Positions 23,101 to 33,765 of a stretch of 64,000 nucleotides of DNA are shown piece by piece. A model generated the notes under the pieces. That model was not told where the DNA came from. It was given only the letters and a program-made list of their open reading frames with translations, and did no database searches. The stretch covers positions 487,739-551,738 of the forward strand of contig JAOCPU010000018.1 in the NCBI GenBank assembly GCA_035772785.1, read 5' to 3'. This DNA comes from Phlebiopsis flavidoalba (lineage: Eukaryota; Basidiomycota; Agaricomycetes; Polyporales; Phanerochaetaceae). A program made the position numbers and the translations under genes. Position 1 is the first letter of the stretch, and the number at the start of each line of letters is the position of its first letter.

Positions 23101-23610
23101 TTTATGGTCGCGCGACTGAGACGGGGGACGAGCGGCGGGGCGGACTGGGATGGGGGAGGTGGGTGCTGGGTCGGGCGGGAGCGAGACTGGGTGGGGGAAC
23201 CCGAGGCATCCGAGTGGTCCTCGTTGTCGGTCATGGACTGGTGGTCAGCGTTGACGCTGAGAACGGGCTGGGACATGCCATATGCCTTGTTTCCCATCCC
23301 CATGTCCATAGAGCGCGCGGAACGCGGCATCATCGTCGGTGGGCCCCTTTTACTCTCCTCGCTCTTGCGCCGCCCGGTGCGAAAGAGGGTGACCTTTTTC
23401 AAGAACATGCTCGTCCGGCTCTGGTTGTCATCGGGAGCATAGCACGGTGATGGAGAAGTTGTGAGCATACGAGCAGAGGCGGTACGCGATGCTATACTCA
23501 CGAGAAAATGGCGAGTTCTGCATGTCGCGCATCTCTGCTGCAGACAGGGAGCTGGCCCGCGGAGTGACGTCGAGGACGACGGTGCGGACCCGGGGTGATC
23601 ATTGTGCCAT
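20130..23610 (-). CDS. Large PH-domain protein
   Basis: Minus strand. The first recognisable exon (about 23600-23512) has [17 protein letters not shown]; after an intron with a GTGAGT donor comes [20 protein letters not shown] and a Ser/Pro-rich region ([33 protein letters not shown]). A poorly resolved middle (about 22800-22300) leads to a long basic/Pro-rich stretch. The PH domain is split: [20 protein letters not shown] (about 21280-21220), then [16 protein letters not shown] residues, [15 protein letters not shown], a long Ser/Thr-rich insert, and the end strand-helix [30 protein letters not shown]. Next come an intron with GTGCGT donor (about 20436) and [14 protein letters not shown] domains bind phosphoinositides or proteins at membranes. 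It resembles Caf120/Skg3-like fungal PH proteins only in general layout. Start and end are approximate, and two genes instead of one cannot be excluded. Confidence 0.6.
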
Positions 23611-26258
23611 GCATGTCCGGCGTCCTGGGCACGGTGGATAGGGTACAGGCCAAAGAGGGACTGAGTAAGGACTGTGATTGCTCTGGCTTTCAGGCTTTCT
23701 AGGAACCGGAGCGAGGGGCGACTCGGTCAGCCTCGGTTGGGCGAGAAGGCTTCTCGGTGTGATTGATAGGCAATGGCAGGCTACAATTGGCTGCTATGAA
23801 CGCCGCCCCGGCGCAGTGTAAGAGGGTATGAAATGGAGAAACGTGAGAAGCAGAGCACAGGCTTGGGGCAGATGGTTGGTAGGAAGACAAGCTCATGAGG
23901 ACATGCAGGAGATAGGCGAGAAGAGCGAAACAAGAGGGTGGCGCGGGCGTTGGTATGAGGAAATCTAACTGCTGTACGCTGATCTCTGACTGGAGCTGGA
24001 GCGCGGCTGCCTCTCCACTCCTGCGGCCTCCGCGTTTTATTTTCCTTCCTGCCCCACTCCCGTCGACAATAGTCGCGATATATTCCTTGTTGTGCAGCTC
24101 GCCGTTGTCGGCCCTCTGCTGGGCGCATATCGGGACTATTCCGCGCCCGCAGAGCCTGGCGGGAGATTTGACATTTCGAGGCAGCCATCATCGCAGCTCA
24201 GCTCTGCTACGATGTGACGCCTCGATCGCACGCCGACCAATCACTGAACCACCAGCCCGACGCGCACCGCTCACGCTCGAAACCTGTCACCTTCTCGTCC
24301 GATCACGCTGATCTCGCTATGACATTACCAGTACAGGCCAGCCCGACTGCATCTGTCCCTCCGAAAATAATTCGGAAAACCCATTATTGTTAGCCAAAAC
24401 GAGGCACGGAGTTCAACCGACGGTGTACCCAGGTTAGCTCCCGGTAATACAGTTTCGGTGCAGACGTCCCCATGTTTCCTCGCTTCGATAAAAATTCACT
24501 GACAGAGAAGGCTTCGCGGCTCGCTGGCACACCAGCGTCGAACCGTGCGCGTGCAGAATAGACATGAAACTTCTTCCCGCTACTCGCGCACTGGACCGCC
24601 ACTTTTGTTCTTACAAATCGCGAGTGCTGACCCACTATGACCAGGTGACTGCGCGTGACGTTCACCGATGACGATGGATTGCGAAACCCTGGCAACATAT
24701 ATGTACGAGGGCAGCTCTCCCGCCTGTCCGACGCGAAAAGATCGCCTCCAGAACACGCACGATCGAGCCCCCCGTGGACCCATATAACGTGGACCAGAGG
24801 CGAACTTTACCAATACCGTTCGAGTCGCCCCCCCGATTCCGTATAATTATTGACATGCACGCGAGCCTGTGCGCCCGCCACATACAATCAGGCCGCCGCC
24901 AGGAATACACCACAACATACGCCAGAGATGGACATGTCTCCACTGCTGAAATATTCACGGCGAGTTATGAGCTGGACAGCACTCTATTAATAGCCCAAAG
25001 GATACGAGAGCATGTACTATGTTTTGAGTGAGTAATCACCCAATAGTGAATCTTGCCTCTCGGGGCCGGCAATTGAATCCCACCCTTGTCGCAGCTGCAG
25101 GATCGGACGCACCGACCCAGCCACAAGTCTATCTAGGGCAGCAGCGCGCAGCTTTGTGGTGGGTTGTGCCTTTCTTGGCACTGCCAAACGCTGCTGCGCA
25201 ACGAAACACGGTCTAAGCGAGGCACACGGCAGAGACTGCAACTCTAATTCTCTCCACGACACTCCAAGCTCAGTTGTGCCATGGGCGTGATGGAGGCGAT
25301 TTTCAGCCCTGCGTCCAGGAACGCGACGAAACGCGTAGTTATCGTCGCCGGGCTGTCGCTGAGCAATATCCTATCTTTGATACTTATGCCTCGTGCAGCC
25401 TACCTCTCCCGTGAGATCCTGATGTCGTAAATGAAGGGTAAGTGTGGGGCCACAGTAAACGTACCGACCACGTCCCGGACGACCCTCATCCCGACGACGG
25501 CTGATCGGCTTGGGCTCCCGAGCCTCCGACGCTACCTTCTGGATCGCAAAAGCCGACATGGGCAGGGACAACTATGAAACACACGCCGCCAAATCCCCTC
25601 CCTTATTCGTGTGAGCCATAGGTAGGGACGACGCCACTCAGCACTTGCTTGTGAAGTGGCTGTACCAGACAGTTTCTGACCCGACTAACATGCATACACG
25701 CGTCGTTGAGCGCGTATGGTCTCATTTGGGCCATGTCTATCAGTTTTCACAGTCGCTAGACGCAAGATCGCAACTCTGTCCCACGGCCAACAGCTGAGTT
25801 TGTTTCCGGCTAAGGTAGCTTCATGCATTTCCGACTCGAGGTATTTGCCGGAACCTTTGCGGAGGTAAACCTCAGTGGAGAAACGAGCCGTCAGCCACAT
25901 TGACCGCCTCACGTCCTTCATCTGGAAGTACGCCACGAAGGTGAGCATACATGCGAGGTGGCTGCGACGCATATAGACAACGTCAGATGGACTCCGAGCG
26001 CTATGTGTATATGTGAATAACTCCGTCCCGCTCCTAACGGGCTATTTCCATGTCCAAAGAGGTCGGTCCGCTGTAGGAAGCCGTCACAGACTGCGCAGAA
26101 ACTGTGCCGCAAGGTCGTGTATTGCACGAGGAGAACGAGACGCCACTCGCTCAACCGCATGAAGACAATCATCTTTTCAGGGGATAGCCTAAAACGCGAC
26201 GCCGCACGAGCTGTACAACCCGTCGGACGACGCTTGCAGGCGGAAGTAGAATACGTAG
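23611..26258. other. Gene-poor, less GC-rich region
   Basis: 23.6-24.2 kb is probably promoter and leader of the PH-domain gene, being pyrimidine-rich on its coding strand. From 24.2 to 26.25 kb base composition is more even and only frames up to about 115 codons occur. One minus-strand stretch (25970-25700, reading QMKDVRRSMWLTARFSTEVY and GSGKYLESEMHEATLAGNKL) looks protein-like but matches nothing I know. Confidence 0.35.
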
Positions 26259-26834
26259 TCACGGAATCGCATTTACTGCAGGTTCAGGCATACGCCGTAC
26301 AGCTTTGCCTTCGTTTTTGGCGTGAACCCTCAGCTTGTCCAAAGATCCGCCGAGCTCGCCCACCGCTCCGGGGGCGTCCTCTTCCCCCGTCGCCCAGTAA
26401 TATATATCCACAGTCGGGCTCATCCATCAGCTACGCGCGTGGTCAGTTTAAGTTCCATGAGAGAGGAGAGCACACGCACCCGGTCAAACTCGCGCAAACT
26501 CCCCCTCGCCCATCCCGCCGAGCTGCTCCTTCGCAAAACGTGCTCAGCAGCAGATCGCTCTCGAGCGTCCCCAGCGCTTGCGCGACTGGTACACGAGCCG
26601 CGCGCGCATCGTCTCCACGCCCTCGCCCGGGCGCTCCAGCCGCGGCGGCGGCGGCGCGCGTCCGGCGGCCGACGCGGTAACATTCGCGAGGTGCTCTAAG
26701 GCGTGTGTGGGAGCGGCACACATGGGTCTTTGCGGCGTGCGGCGGAAGGTTGCGAATAGGCGGCTGCTGTACGCGAGGCGGGGCGCTCGCGTGCGGGACA
26801 AGAGGGCCACGGTGATGTATGCACACGGGTTCAT
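26259..26834 (-). CDS. SDH5: Succinate dehydrogenase assembly factor 2 (SDH5/SDHAF2)
   Basis: ATG 26834 (minus) gives MNPCAYITVALLSRTRAPRL, an Arg/Ser-rich mitochondrial presequence. The family core follows: RPGEGVETMRARLVYQSRKR, GTLESDLLLSTFAKEQLGGM, GEGELREFDR. An intron lies at 26479-26431. The second exon reads LMDEPDWDIYYWATG with one extra base in the codon for Trp, then PERW, and KLRVHAKNEGKAVRRMPE, with a stop near 26259. These residues match the conserved SDHAF2 fold, including the DEPxxDWDIYYWATG signature. The protein covalently flavinylates the Sdh1 subunit of complex II in the matrix. Length (about 160 residues) is normal. Frame shifts at about 26610, 26570 and 26400 look technical. 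Confidence 0.92.
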
Positions 26835-26907
26835 AGTCGGGAATGTGTGGGTGTGGGCGTGTCCTTTTAGGGGTTGAGACGGTCGTGGTGGTTGAGCACG
26901 ATGGCGG

Positions 26908-27000
26908 GAATAATGTAGCGACTGCCCGGAGGTGGAGGCGGGGAACGGGAGACTGGCGGGTGTAGCGGCAATCACCGATCAGCTGATCTCGCCAATTGCC
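26908..27000 (+). repeat. Dispersed repeat, copy 1
   Basis: This segment shares AATAATG, GGAGGCG, ACGGGAGACTGGCGG, GTAGCGGCAATCAC, CTGATCTC and CAATT, in the same order and spacing, with 29528-29625. Small length differences between the blocks are of the kind seen throughout this window. It lies just upstream of the SDH5 start on the opposite strand. I cannot tell whether it is a mobile-element remnant or a promoter element. Confidence 0.55.
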
Positions 27001-28061
27001 GCCTTGCTGCGTCGCGTCCATGTCGCGAAAAGTGACCCACAATCTATTTCCTCATCCAAAGCATTCGGACAGGACTCATCAAAGCATACCTCAGATAATT
27101 GCTATATCATTCCCGTCCTGTTATGAATTACCTCAAATTGTCGCGGTAGTCAAATTGACACTGCTGGAGGATTCTACGCCTCTACGGCGAAAGTTCTGTG
27201 AGTTGTCTGTGAGTACAATCCGCCATTACCTTGCGACTGTATCGTACTTAGATATTATCTGGTGAGTACACATGATTATACACGAATTGACTTGTGAATA
27301 ACTTCTCGAGCAACTCTCTCAGTTTTGGTGGCGTTGTTGTGATCATCTACCAGTCAGACTCTATGAGTATGAACACCGGGCTAAAACGCGGCGAAGTACC
27401 ATCTGACATATCACGAACACACTCTAAAGATGACTGATACAAGAGCTCTCGCGTGGTGGTGATTAAAATCGCAACGTGTGTGTCTACTTTGTCAGTACGC
27501 TCTACGGTCACTCAAGCATTTGGATAGGGTATTTTCATGTGAAATCGCGTCGGCCTCGATCAACCGGCCAATGTAAACATTGGCACAGTCAAGATATGAG
27601 GATAAGACTGCTGCTCATACTGCTGAGTCAGGCAGTCCGCCAAACCTTCAGCTTTTTTGGCATGCTCATACATGGGGGGACCCCATGCTGGCAGGCTGCG
27701 TGATGGTAAAAAATCGACGCACAAAATATTCGACGGACAAATCGCGTCTTGTTAATCGGGGAACCGCCCCTTTGCAAACGTGGGCTACATGTGATAGTGT
27801 TTCCCACACGGATCCTTGCAAATCAGCCATGCGATCGCATGCGACCTGACGTGCCTTATTTCAGCGGCTAGAAGTAACCCACACGATACGGTACAGGCAA
27901 TGTAGAACGAAGGGATGTCATAGTGAGTTTGTCCCCACTACTAGTAAAGCGTTGTACCACATAAGACTAATTTCCGATTTGCCGGTAACTCTAGTTGAGA
28001 ATGAGCGGACCGTCGGGTTTCTCGAGCTCGATGCCTATGTCAGCGCCAGGCCGTAGCCTGC

Positions 28062-28068
28062 TATATAT
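28062..28068 (+). promoter_or_regulatory. Possible TATA box of the SDR gene
   Basis: TATATAT lies about 115 bases before the likely dehydrogenase start at 28180, a usual distance for a fungal TATA element. This is the only support. Confidence 0.3.
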
Positions 28069-28179
28069 GACAGTGTGGCGAGTTGTCGACAGCATCCAAG
28101 AACACCGCAACTCATGTCGAACTACGAAGCAAAGTGAGCAGAACCTTAATGCTCCTCGTCGAGGATATTCACTGACTTC

Positions 28180-29135
28180 ATGGGCAGTTACCAACTACGT
28201 CTCTACCAAGAGACACGGGCCCTACCCTGCGATCGACCCTCTCAAGGCTGATCTAAGCGGGAAGATTGTCCTCATCGCCAGGTGCCTCCAAGGGGAGTTG
28301 GCAAGGCCACCGCCATCGCACATCGGCGCAAGCCGGCGTCGCAGGCCTCGTCCTCTTCGCCCGCTCAGACCTGTCCGCCGTCAAGGCCGAATGTCTCGCT
28401 CGCAATCAAAACGGGCGGGCCAGACCCTCGAGGTGCTGACGCTTCCCCGTGGACATTGCGAACAACGAGCAGGTCGCCGCGGCCGTCGCGGAAGACGGAG
28501 GACGAGGTGTCTTGGCCGCCTGGACGTCGTCATCAACAACGTCTGCGCTTGTATCCCCGCGTACACCCTTGTTGCGGGGATAGCGACCCCGAGGATTGGT
28601 GTGCGCACCTGGAGATGTCAATGTTCAAGGGGACCTACCACGTTATCCGGTGCCCACCATCGCTCCCTCTCCTCATCAAAAAGCAACGGAGACAAGACAA
28701 TTATCAACATTGTCAGTCTCGCGGCTGTCGACACTATTCCGACTTATGGCCTCGTCGTACGCACTGTAAGCCAAATTTATCTCGCCGGAGATATTCCCTT
28801 CAGCTCACCCTGCACTCTGCAGATGACCAAGCTCGCACTCATGCGGTTCGCCGAGTACCTCAACGTTGAGTATGGGCGACAAAGGCCTTCTGGCGTACTC
28901 TGTCCATCCAGGCTCCATAGAGACGAGATGTTCGTCGACGGTACCCGACGATTACAAAAGCTTTCCTCATTGATAAGCCGGAGCTTCCCGCACAGACTCT
29001 CGTGTGGCTCATCAAAGAGCGCCGCGACTGGCTTGCAGGTCGATTCATCGACGCCACTTGGGATATGGTGGAGTTTTTGGGGAAGAAAGAGGAGGTTGTC
29101 GAAGGGGACAAATTAAAGGCTAGATTGGTGATCTA
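28180..29135 (+). CDS. Short-chain dehydrogenase/reductase
   Basis: The N-terminus reaches HGPYPAIDPLKADLSGKIVL and the Rossmann turn IAGASKGVGKATAIAFAQAG in alternating frames (28230-28330), the TGxxxGxG-type cofactor site. Then come FARSDLSAVKAE, LDVVINN (the NNAG-equivalent, 28525-28545), DPEDWCAHLEMSMFKGTYHV, and TIINIVSLAAVDTIP with the catalytic Ser. The active-site Tyr lies in ASSYA at the end of one exon and the Lys in MTKLALMRF at the start of the next, so an intron (about 28768-28822) splits the YxxxK motif. The tail reads EYLNVEYGDKGLLAYSVHPG, SIETRM, LVWLIKERRDWLAGRFIDAT and ends at TAG 29133-29135. Substrate unknown; NAD(P)-dependent oxidoreduction of an alcohol or ketone is expected. 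Several one-base shifts are present. Confidence 0.85.
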
Positions 29136-29527
29136 GACTTCTTGCTTTCTTACATGCCCGCGAAATAAACACCAATTACTTAACCCGTATTTTCCGCTCG
29201 AGCAGGCCGAAAAGCTAAGTGGACAGTGAACATCCGTCAAATATTCGCCATAACAGACTTGCATCAGCTATGCGCAAGCAGATATAATACTCGCCGAGGT
29301 CCAATTTTTATGAATTTCTTGAGGGCTTTGCAGGTTGCAGCACGCCACACTGGCTGCGGTCCGCCACGAAACGAGTGGGACTGCTGCGCGCGACGGAGGA
29401 CTGGTGGCACGGCTCAAGCGACAGTTGCGGGCATGCGGAACATTCCCGAGGGCCGTCTTTGTGTTTGTGTTTATCCTTTTGTGGGCCGAGACGATCGTGG
29501 GCTCTTCCTGTCCGGCATAACTATGCA

Positions 29528-29625
29528 GAATAATGCTGGGGTTCGACTCAGAATTGGAGGCGTGAAACGGGAGACTGGCGGTCCTGTAGCGGCAATCACA
29601 CGACGCTCTGATCTCTCGACAATTC
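29528..29625 (+). repeat. Dispersed repeat, copy 2
   Basis: Counterpart of 26908-27000 in the same orientation. Shared blocks include ACGGGAGACTGGCGG and GTAGCGGCAATCAC. A TATA-like TATTTAAA follows about 50 bases downstream, which may hint at a promoter-associated role. Confidence 0.55.
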
Positions 29626-30249
29626 GCACGCCTAAATGGAAATTGTTGTCATCGTTCTTGTGACCCTCATGCTCTATTTAAAGCACAGGAACGACCAGGG
29701 TGAGAAGAGTGTAAAAAACAAAAACATGTTGGGCTGAAGTAAGCCAATCCGTGATCTACGGGATTACTTTTGGAAGGTTGGTTCATTATTTCATTGTGAT
29801 CATGTATCCAACGTCCTGGAACTCATATCACTGGGACATATCATAGACAAGGGATTCGCGCTTGGACGACCGGTGACCCTTTAGTCTCACTGGTTCTTCC
29901 TGGGACTTGAATCACCAAAACTGGCCCTGTCGGTGGCGACGTTACCCGCGTCAAATGTGGGAGGCACTCACGTGACGTCGCTAATTGGTTATCGCATTTG
30001 TTCTGCGTGAATCGCTGTGTTGTTGCACGACTGCTTCCTGGCATCGCCTCTGGCCGCTCCTCGATGCACCCAGCTGTCAACTCGCGTTCGTCTACACGTG
30101 ATCAGTTGCACGAAGGTACTTAACACGTCTCGCTCGTCTCACCCATTTCTCCACCAATCGCGCTCCAGGTATGTGGCGGATAGTGCCCTCCCCTTTGAAT
30201 ACTTGCTAAACTTACTCACAGCTGTCAGACATCTCAGTCACTTACATCA

Positions 30250-30273
30250 CAACACCACACACACACACACACA
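30250..30273 (+). repeat. CA dinucleotide microsatellite
   Basis: An ACAC run of about two dozen bases, interrupted at its left edge, in an otherwise unremarkable intergenic stretch. Confidence 0.8.
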
Positions 30274-30339
30274 ACACTCAGGACTCAAGCCATCCCAAAT
30301 GCCCATTTAACCCGTTAACCGTACTTTTTAGTCTCGGAG

Positions 30340-31855
30340 CGCCAATGGGTTTGAAACTCGTCGGCCCGGACTCGACGAAACAAGCCCTCCCGCTCAGCGT
30401 TGCGAATGGATCATCTTACAACAATGAACCCCATTGCAATGGTGAAGCACATTGATCACCCCAACGTACCAGAACTAGCCCAAGAGCTCGATAATATAAA
30501 CTGCCGCTACATAATCCTACTCTTGGCTATTTTGCGCCGGCGTACGTACGACGCCACATCATCTCCTGTCGCTGAGATTGACAAGTCTTCCAGTACCTGC
30601 GAAAACCCCTTTCCGACAAGAAGCTACCTCTGCACCGCGCCCACATGGTCGAGTGCTCTTCATTATACACGACATCACTCTTTACTCCTCGTCGTCATTC
30701 CGCCCACCCCAGCACGAGCAACGCGCATCGCCTTTTTTTTTCAATCGGCTTTTCCCCACGCGCCCTTACTTCACGAAGCCTCGTTACGCTCCTCCAGAGT
30801 ATCTATGTACCAATAAACTCGCCTGCGCACACACGCATCTACCCCCTGCCCCCGGCGCCACGCCCTCGTACCTCCTGCCACATCACGGACACGTGGGTGG
30901 CGGTGCGCGACATCCTCATGGCACCGCTCCGCGCCCGGTCTGCCGCCCAGCGAGCCTGTTGAAACCCGCAGCGGGATCGTCACGAGCGGATGCCGGAGCC
31001 CGACTCTTCAGGCCCATCAGCATTCCGGCCAGTACGCATACTCGCTCCCTGGGACAAGGACCGACGTGTCTGGGCATCTAGTCTCCTCCCGCATTTCGAC
31101 TACTCGTATGACGTGAACATTCCGGGTCTCGCCAGGCAGGGTTTGGGAGAAATGAGCATGCCTACGTCATCAAGTGCGTACCCTTAGTCTTCTTGCCGTT
31201 AAGACATTCTCTGACGTGTGCGAAAGGAAACTCCTCGAATATATTCCCACTATCCCCCGTATCGTGCGTATTTCCCGTGCGCGAGACCGAGAATACAGCG
31301 CAAAAGAGTACAGCGCCGAGCTTCACAGGATCAAAGAAAAGTGAGCTGAAGCCACCTCCGCCCCTCGATGACAACTTCAAGCCTGTGCCGCCGCCGAGCA
31401 AGCTGCACGTGGCGATTGAGGGCGATGGGCAAGAAGCTGAGGAGGCACCGAGAGGAGCGGCAGGTTGACGTCGTCACCATCGAGAAGGCTTACACATACC
31501 AGGTCGAGAAGCCGACAGACGCTATCTGGATCCGAGTTCCTGCTAGTGTCACGATTAATGAGGAGGCTATTGGAGAAGAGGCGAAGAAGCTGAGCGAGAG
31601 TAAGGGTCAATTCGTTTGGAATTTACATTTCCCAGCTGACTCTCTTCCAGTCAAAAGTAAACCCGCCCGTTCGCGCAGACAAAGCAATTATACCTGCCGC
31701 CGACATTGTAAAGACACCCAAAGGTCTCGGATTATCGATCACAATTTTTACGTGCCGTTTTGTGGACAACCGTGGCCCTCGAAACGTCTACCTCGTCGAA
31801 GTCGTTGGCGTTACTCTCGAACGCACCCAGGGAGCTCCCATAAGCTGTGATATCT
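30340..31855 (+). CDS. Unidentified protein, heavily shifted gene
   Basis: Several protein-like segments succeed each other on the plus strand. First is MGLKLVGPDSTKQALPLSV at about 30344. DTWVAVRDILMAPLRARLPP (about 30890-30950) and FDYSYDVNIPGLARQGLGEM (about 31097-31155) follow. After a probable intron come ELKPPPPLDDNFKPVPPPSK, IEKAYTYQVEKPTDAIWIRV, GQFVWNLHFPADSLP and KGLGLSITIFTCRFVDNRGP, with a stop near 31850. The last third looks like beta-strand-rich sequence. The overall look (Pro-rich linker, then W-x-L-x-F-P near the end) could fit an arrestin-like fold, but I do not recognise it. It may be two genes. No intact frame exceeds 160 codons. Confidence 0.4.
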
Positions 31856-32317
31856 AGACTTTTGACTGCGGACATTCATGATCTCTTTCATACTACTGTA
31901 TCGATATACTCATCGTGTGGACAGCATATATCTAATAAGCATCGGAATGATTACACTGTAGCTATGTACTGGCTGGTCGTGGTAATATGACAGTGGTTTG
32001 TAATTGCACGAAACCTCGTGTGGGTACCTGACTCCTGCTGTCGGTGAACACCATGCCAGACATCCTTCTTCTCTGATGGCCTTGGACAATTTGAGTAAAT
32101 AAGCTGGCTCCTCACGTCATACGGGCCAAAACAGCGTCGTCGGCGGTGTGACTGCGCATTGTTCCCAGGGAAAGAGACGGGTGTGCGCGTTTCACCCCAC
32201 TCTCGAGAGACCGATATCGGGCCATACCAGCGCGAGCTTTTCGCACCTCGGACGTGAATGGAGGGGTGGTCTAGGGGGTATATGATCTTGCATGGCGTGG
32301 TCCGTGGAAATTAAGCA
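31856..32317. other. Convergent intergenic spacer
   Basis: About 460 bases between the convergent ends of the unidentified plus-strand gene and the glycosyltransferase. AT-rich near 31880-31990. No gene seen. Confidence 0.45.
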
Positions 32318-33765
32318 TTAATATAGACAGTACGCCGCAGGATGTGGGGCCTGTATGAAAGAGAGGACCAAGTATACTATGTGTCGGCCCTCGCCTGACC
32401 GTGGCTTTATCCTCCTCAGCTTCTCCTCGTACCGCCGCAAGAGTAGCCGCTCTATGCCCCCAGCCGCCCTTTGGGAATGGGCTTCGTCCACTGGTTGTGT
32501 AAATGCACAGGAGAACCACTTTGTTAAGCACGATTGGTCGAGCCCCCGCCCTCCTCACGCCGCCCAAGCCCATTAGTCCACTTCCCGTTGGACGGATCGG
32601 AGGAGAAGGGGTCTGGCAGGCGGTTGTCCAGCCGACATGATCGGCCGTCAGAGAAGCAGAAAGGAAGTACTTTGAACGGAGGGATTTGGGCCTCCGTAAG
32701 CCGTCTCCATAGCTTCAGGTAGAGGGTGGCTCCCAGTCGTTTACGGTGGTGCCGGTTCGAGGGACGGGGGGCCATTTGCCATTATATGAAATGCCTCACG
32801 AGGTAGGGTGAAATGTTGGTGGAAGTTCATGAGAGCTCCGTTGAATGGAATATAGACTTGTCCTGTATGAAATAGTCGCACCAGCGAATTGATGAGTGCC
32901 TGTAGTGGACGAGCGCAGCACCTGACTCACCGTAACAGTCCCATTGGGTCACAAACTCGTGTTCTACTAGAGGTGCTTCAAGTCTCTAGTGAGAAGCGAG
33001 TCCATGTCCAACCACACTCCTCCGTACGCCACAGGACCAAGAGTCGTACAATGTCTCCATCCAATCCACGCCTTTTTGTCCCTGAGCTTGTAGCAATCTG
33101 CTCCCCTGCAACTCTGTGCCCCCTCGCCAGCTTATTAAAGTCCACAATCTTGAGCGTGAACGCGATCCTTCCGGATACCTGCGGACCCACTTCTGCACGA
33201 TCTTGTTCTGGCTGAGATCCCCGCTCGACCAGAGAATGAGGACGCGATGTGTGTGTCGGTGTTTTGCGTTGCAAAGAAGGATTTTATCATCCATTCTTTG
33301 CCGCTCGCCCCAAACGTGGCGAGGTCGTGTCGCCAGTAGGTGTGTCTAGCTGAATCCCGCTCGTTTGGGGGTATCCATTTGGGGTGCACGTCATGAGGAG
33401 CCCTGATGGTGCCAGCGAAGTTGTGTAGCAGTCCATGCCCAACCGCATAGGCATACCCGCGTGAATCTCGTTTTTCTTCGCGCCATATAGTGCTTGCGAG
33501 ACGTTGTATTGCTGCGAGAACCGGTGGGCGTCGAAGCAGCCCGAGAGGGGCTGCATGGCCTCGACTTCGTTCCGTATCCAGCGCCGCGAGTAAGGGCGAA
33601 CTCGACGTGTGGCTCCCACAGGGAATACAGCACATAGAGAACTATTATGATTAATACGAGTAGAACCTTGCGATTTAGGCGGGTATATCGCCGTAGCGGT
33701 CGAATGGTGTGTGGGGAGGGGGAGAGACTTCGTGGACTGTATCTGAAAGAGCACGCCGAGGACAA
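32318..33765 (-). CDS. GT32-like glycosyltransferase with DXD motif
   Basis: Minus strand from about 33765. A short Ser/Arg-rich cytosolic segment precedes one signal-anchor helix, VLLVLIIIVLYVLYSLW (about 33670-33620), giving a type II Golgi topology. Lumenal sequence includes CFDAHRFSQQYNVSQALYGA, RLGMDCYNFAGTIRAPHDVH, TYWRHDLATFG and KIVQKWVRRYPEGFTLKIVD. It then reaches the nucleotide-sugar site GGVWLDMDSLLTRDL (about 33025-32985), the DXD motif of the sugar-binding family that includes alpha-1,4-glycosyltransferases and Och1-like GT32 enzymes. Downstream are EFVTQWDCYG, LYLKLWRRLTEAQIPPFKVL, PFPKGGWVERLL and a stop at 32318-32320. It probably transfers a hexose to glycolipid or glycoprotein. 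Acceptor and linkage cannot be told. Many one-base shifts. Confidence 0.75.

Larger units (their letters stand above)
26835..28179. other. Intergenic between SDH5 and the SDR gene
   Basis: Divergent spacer of about 1.3 kb. It contains one copy of a dispersed repeat (26908-27000), a TATATAT string at 28062-28068 about 115 bases upstream of the dehydrogenase start, and otherwise only short frames without domain support. Confidence 0.4.
29136..30339. other. Intergenic
   Basis: Contains copy 2 of the dispersed repeat and a CTCTATTTAAAG TATA-like string at about 29671, and ends with a CA-dinucleotide run at 30250-30273. No gene recognised. Confidence 0.4.

Noticed and set aside
29540..29560. GGGTTCGACTC as a tRNA T-loop (B box)
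   Set aside because: No matching A box, acceptor stem or anticodon arm can be folded around it; part of the dispersed repeat region.
30250..30273. CA repeat as telomere-like or CRISPR-like array
   Set aside because: Plain dinucleotide microsatellite; no spacers, no telomeric TTAGGG units.
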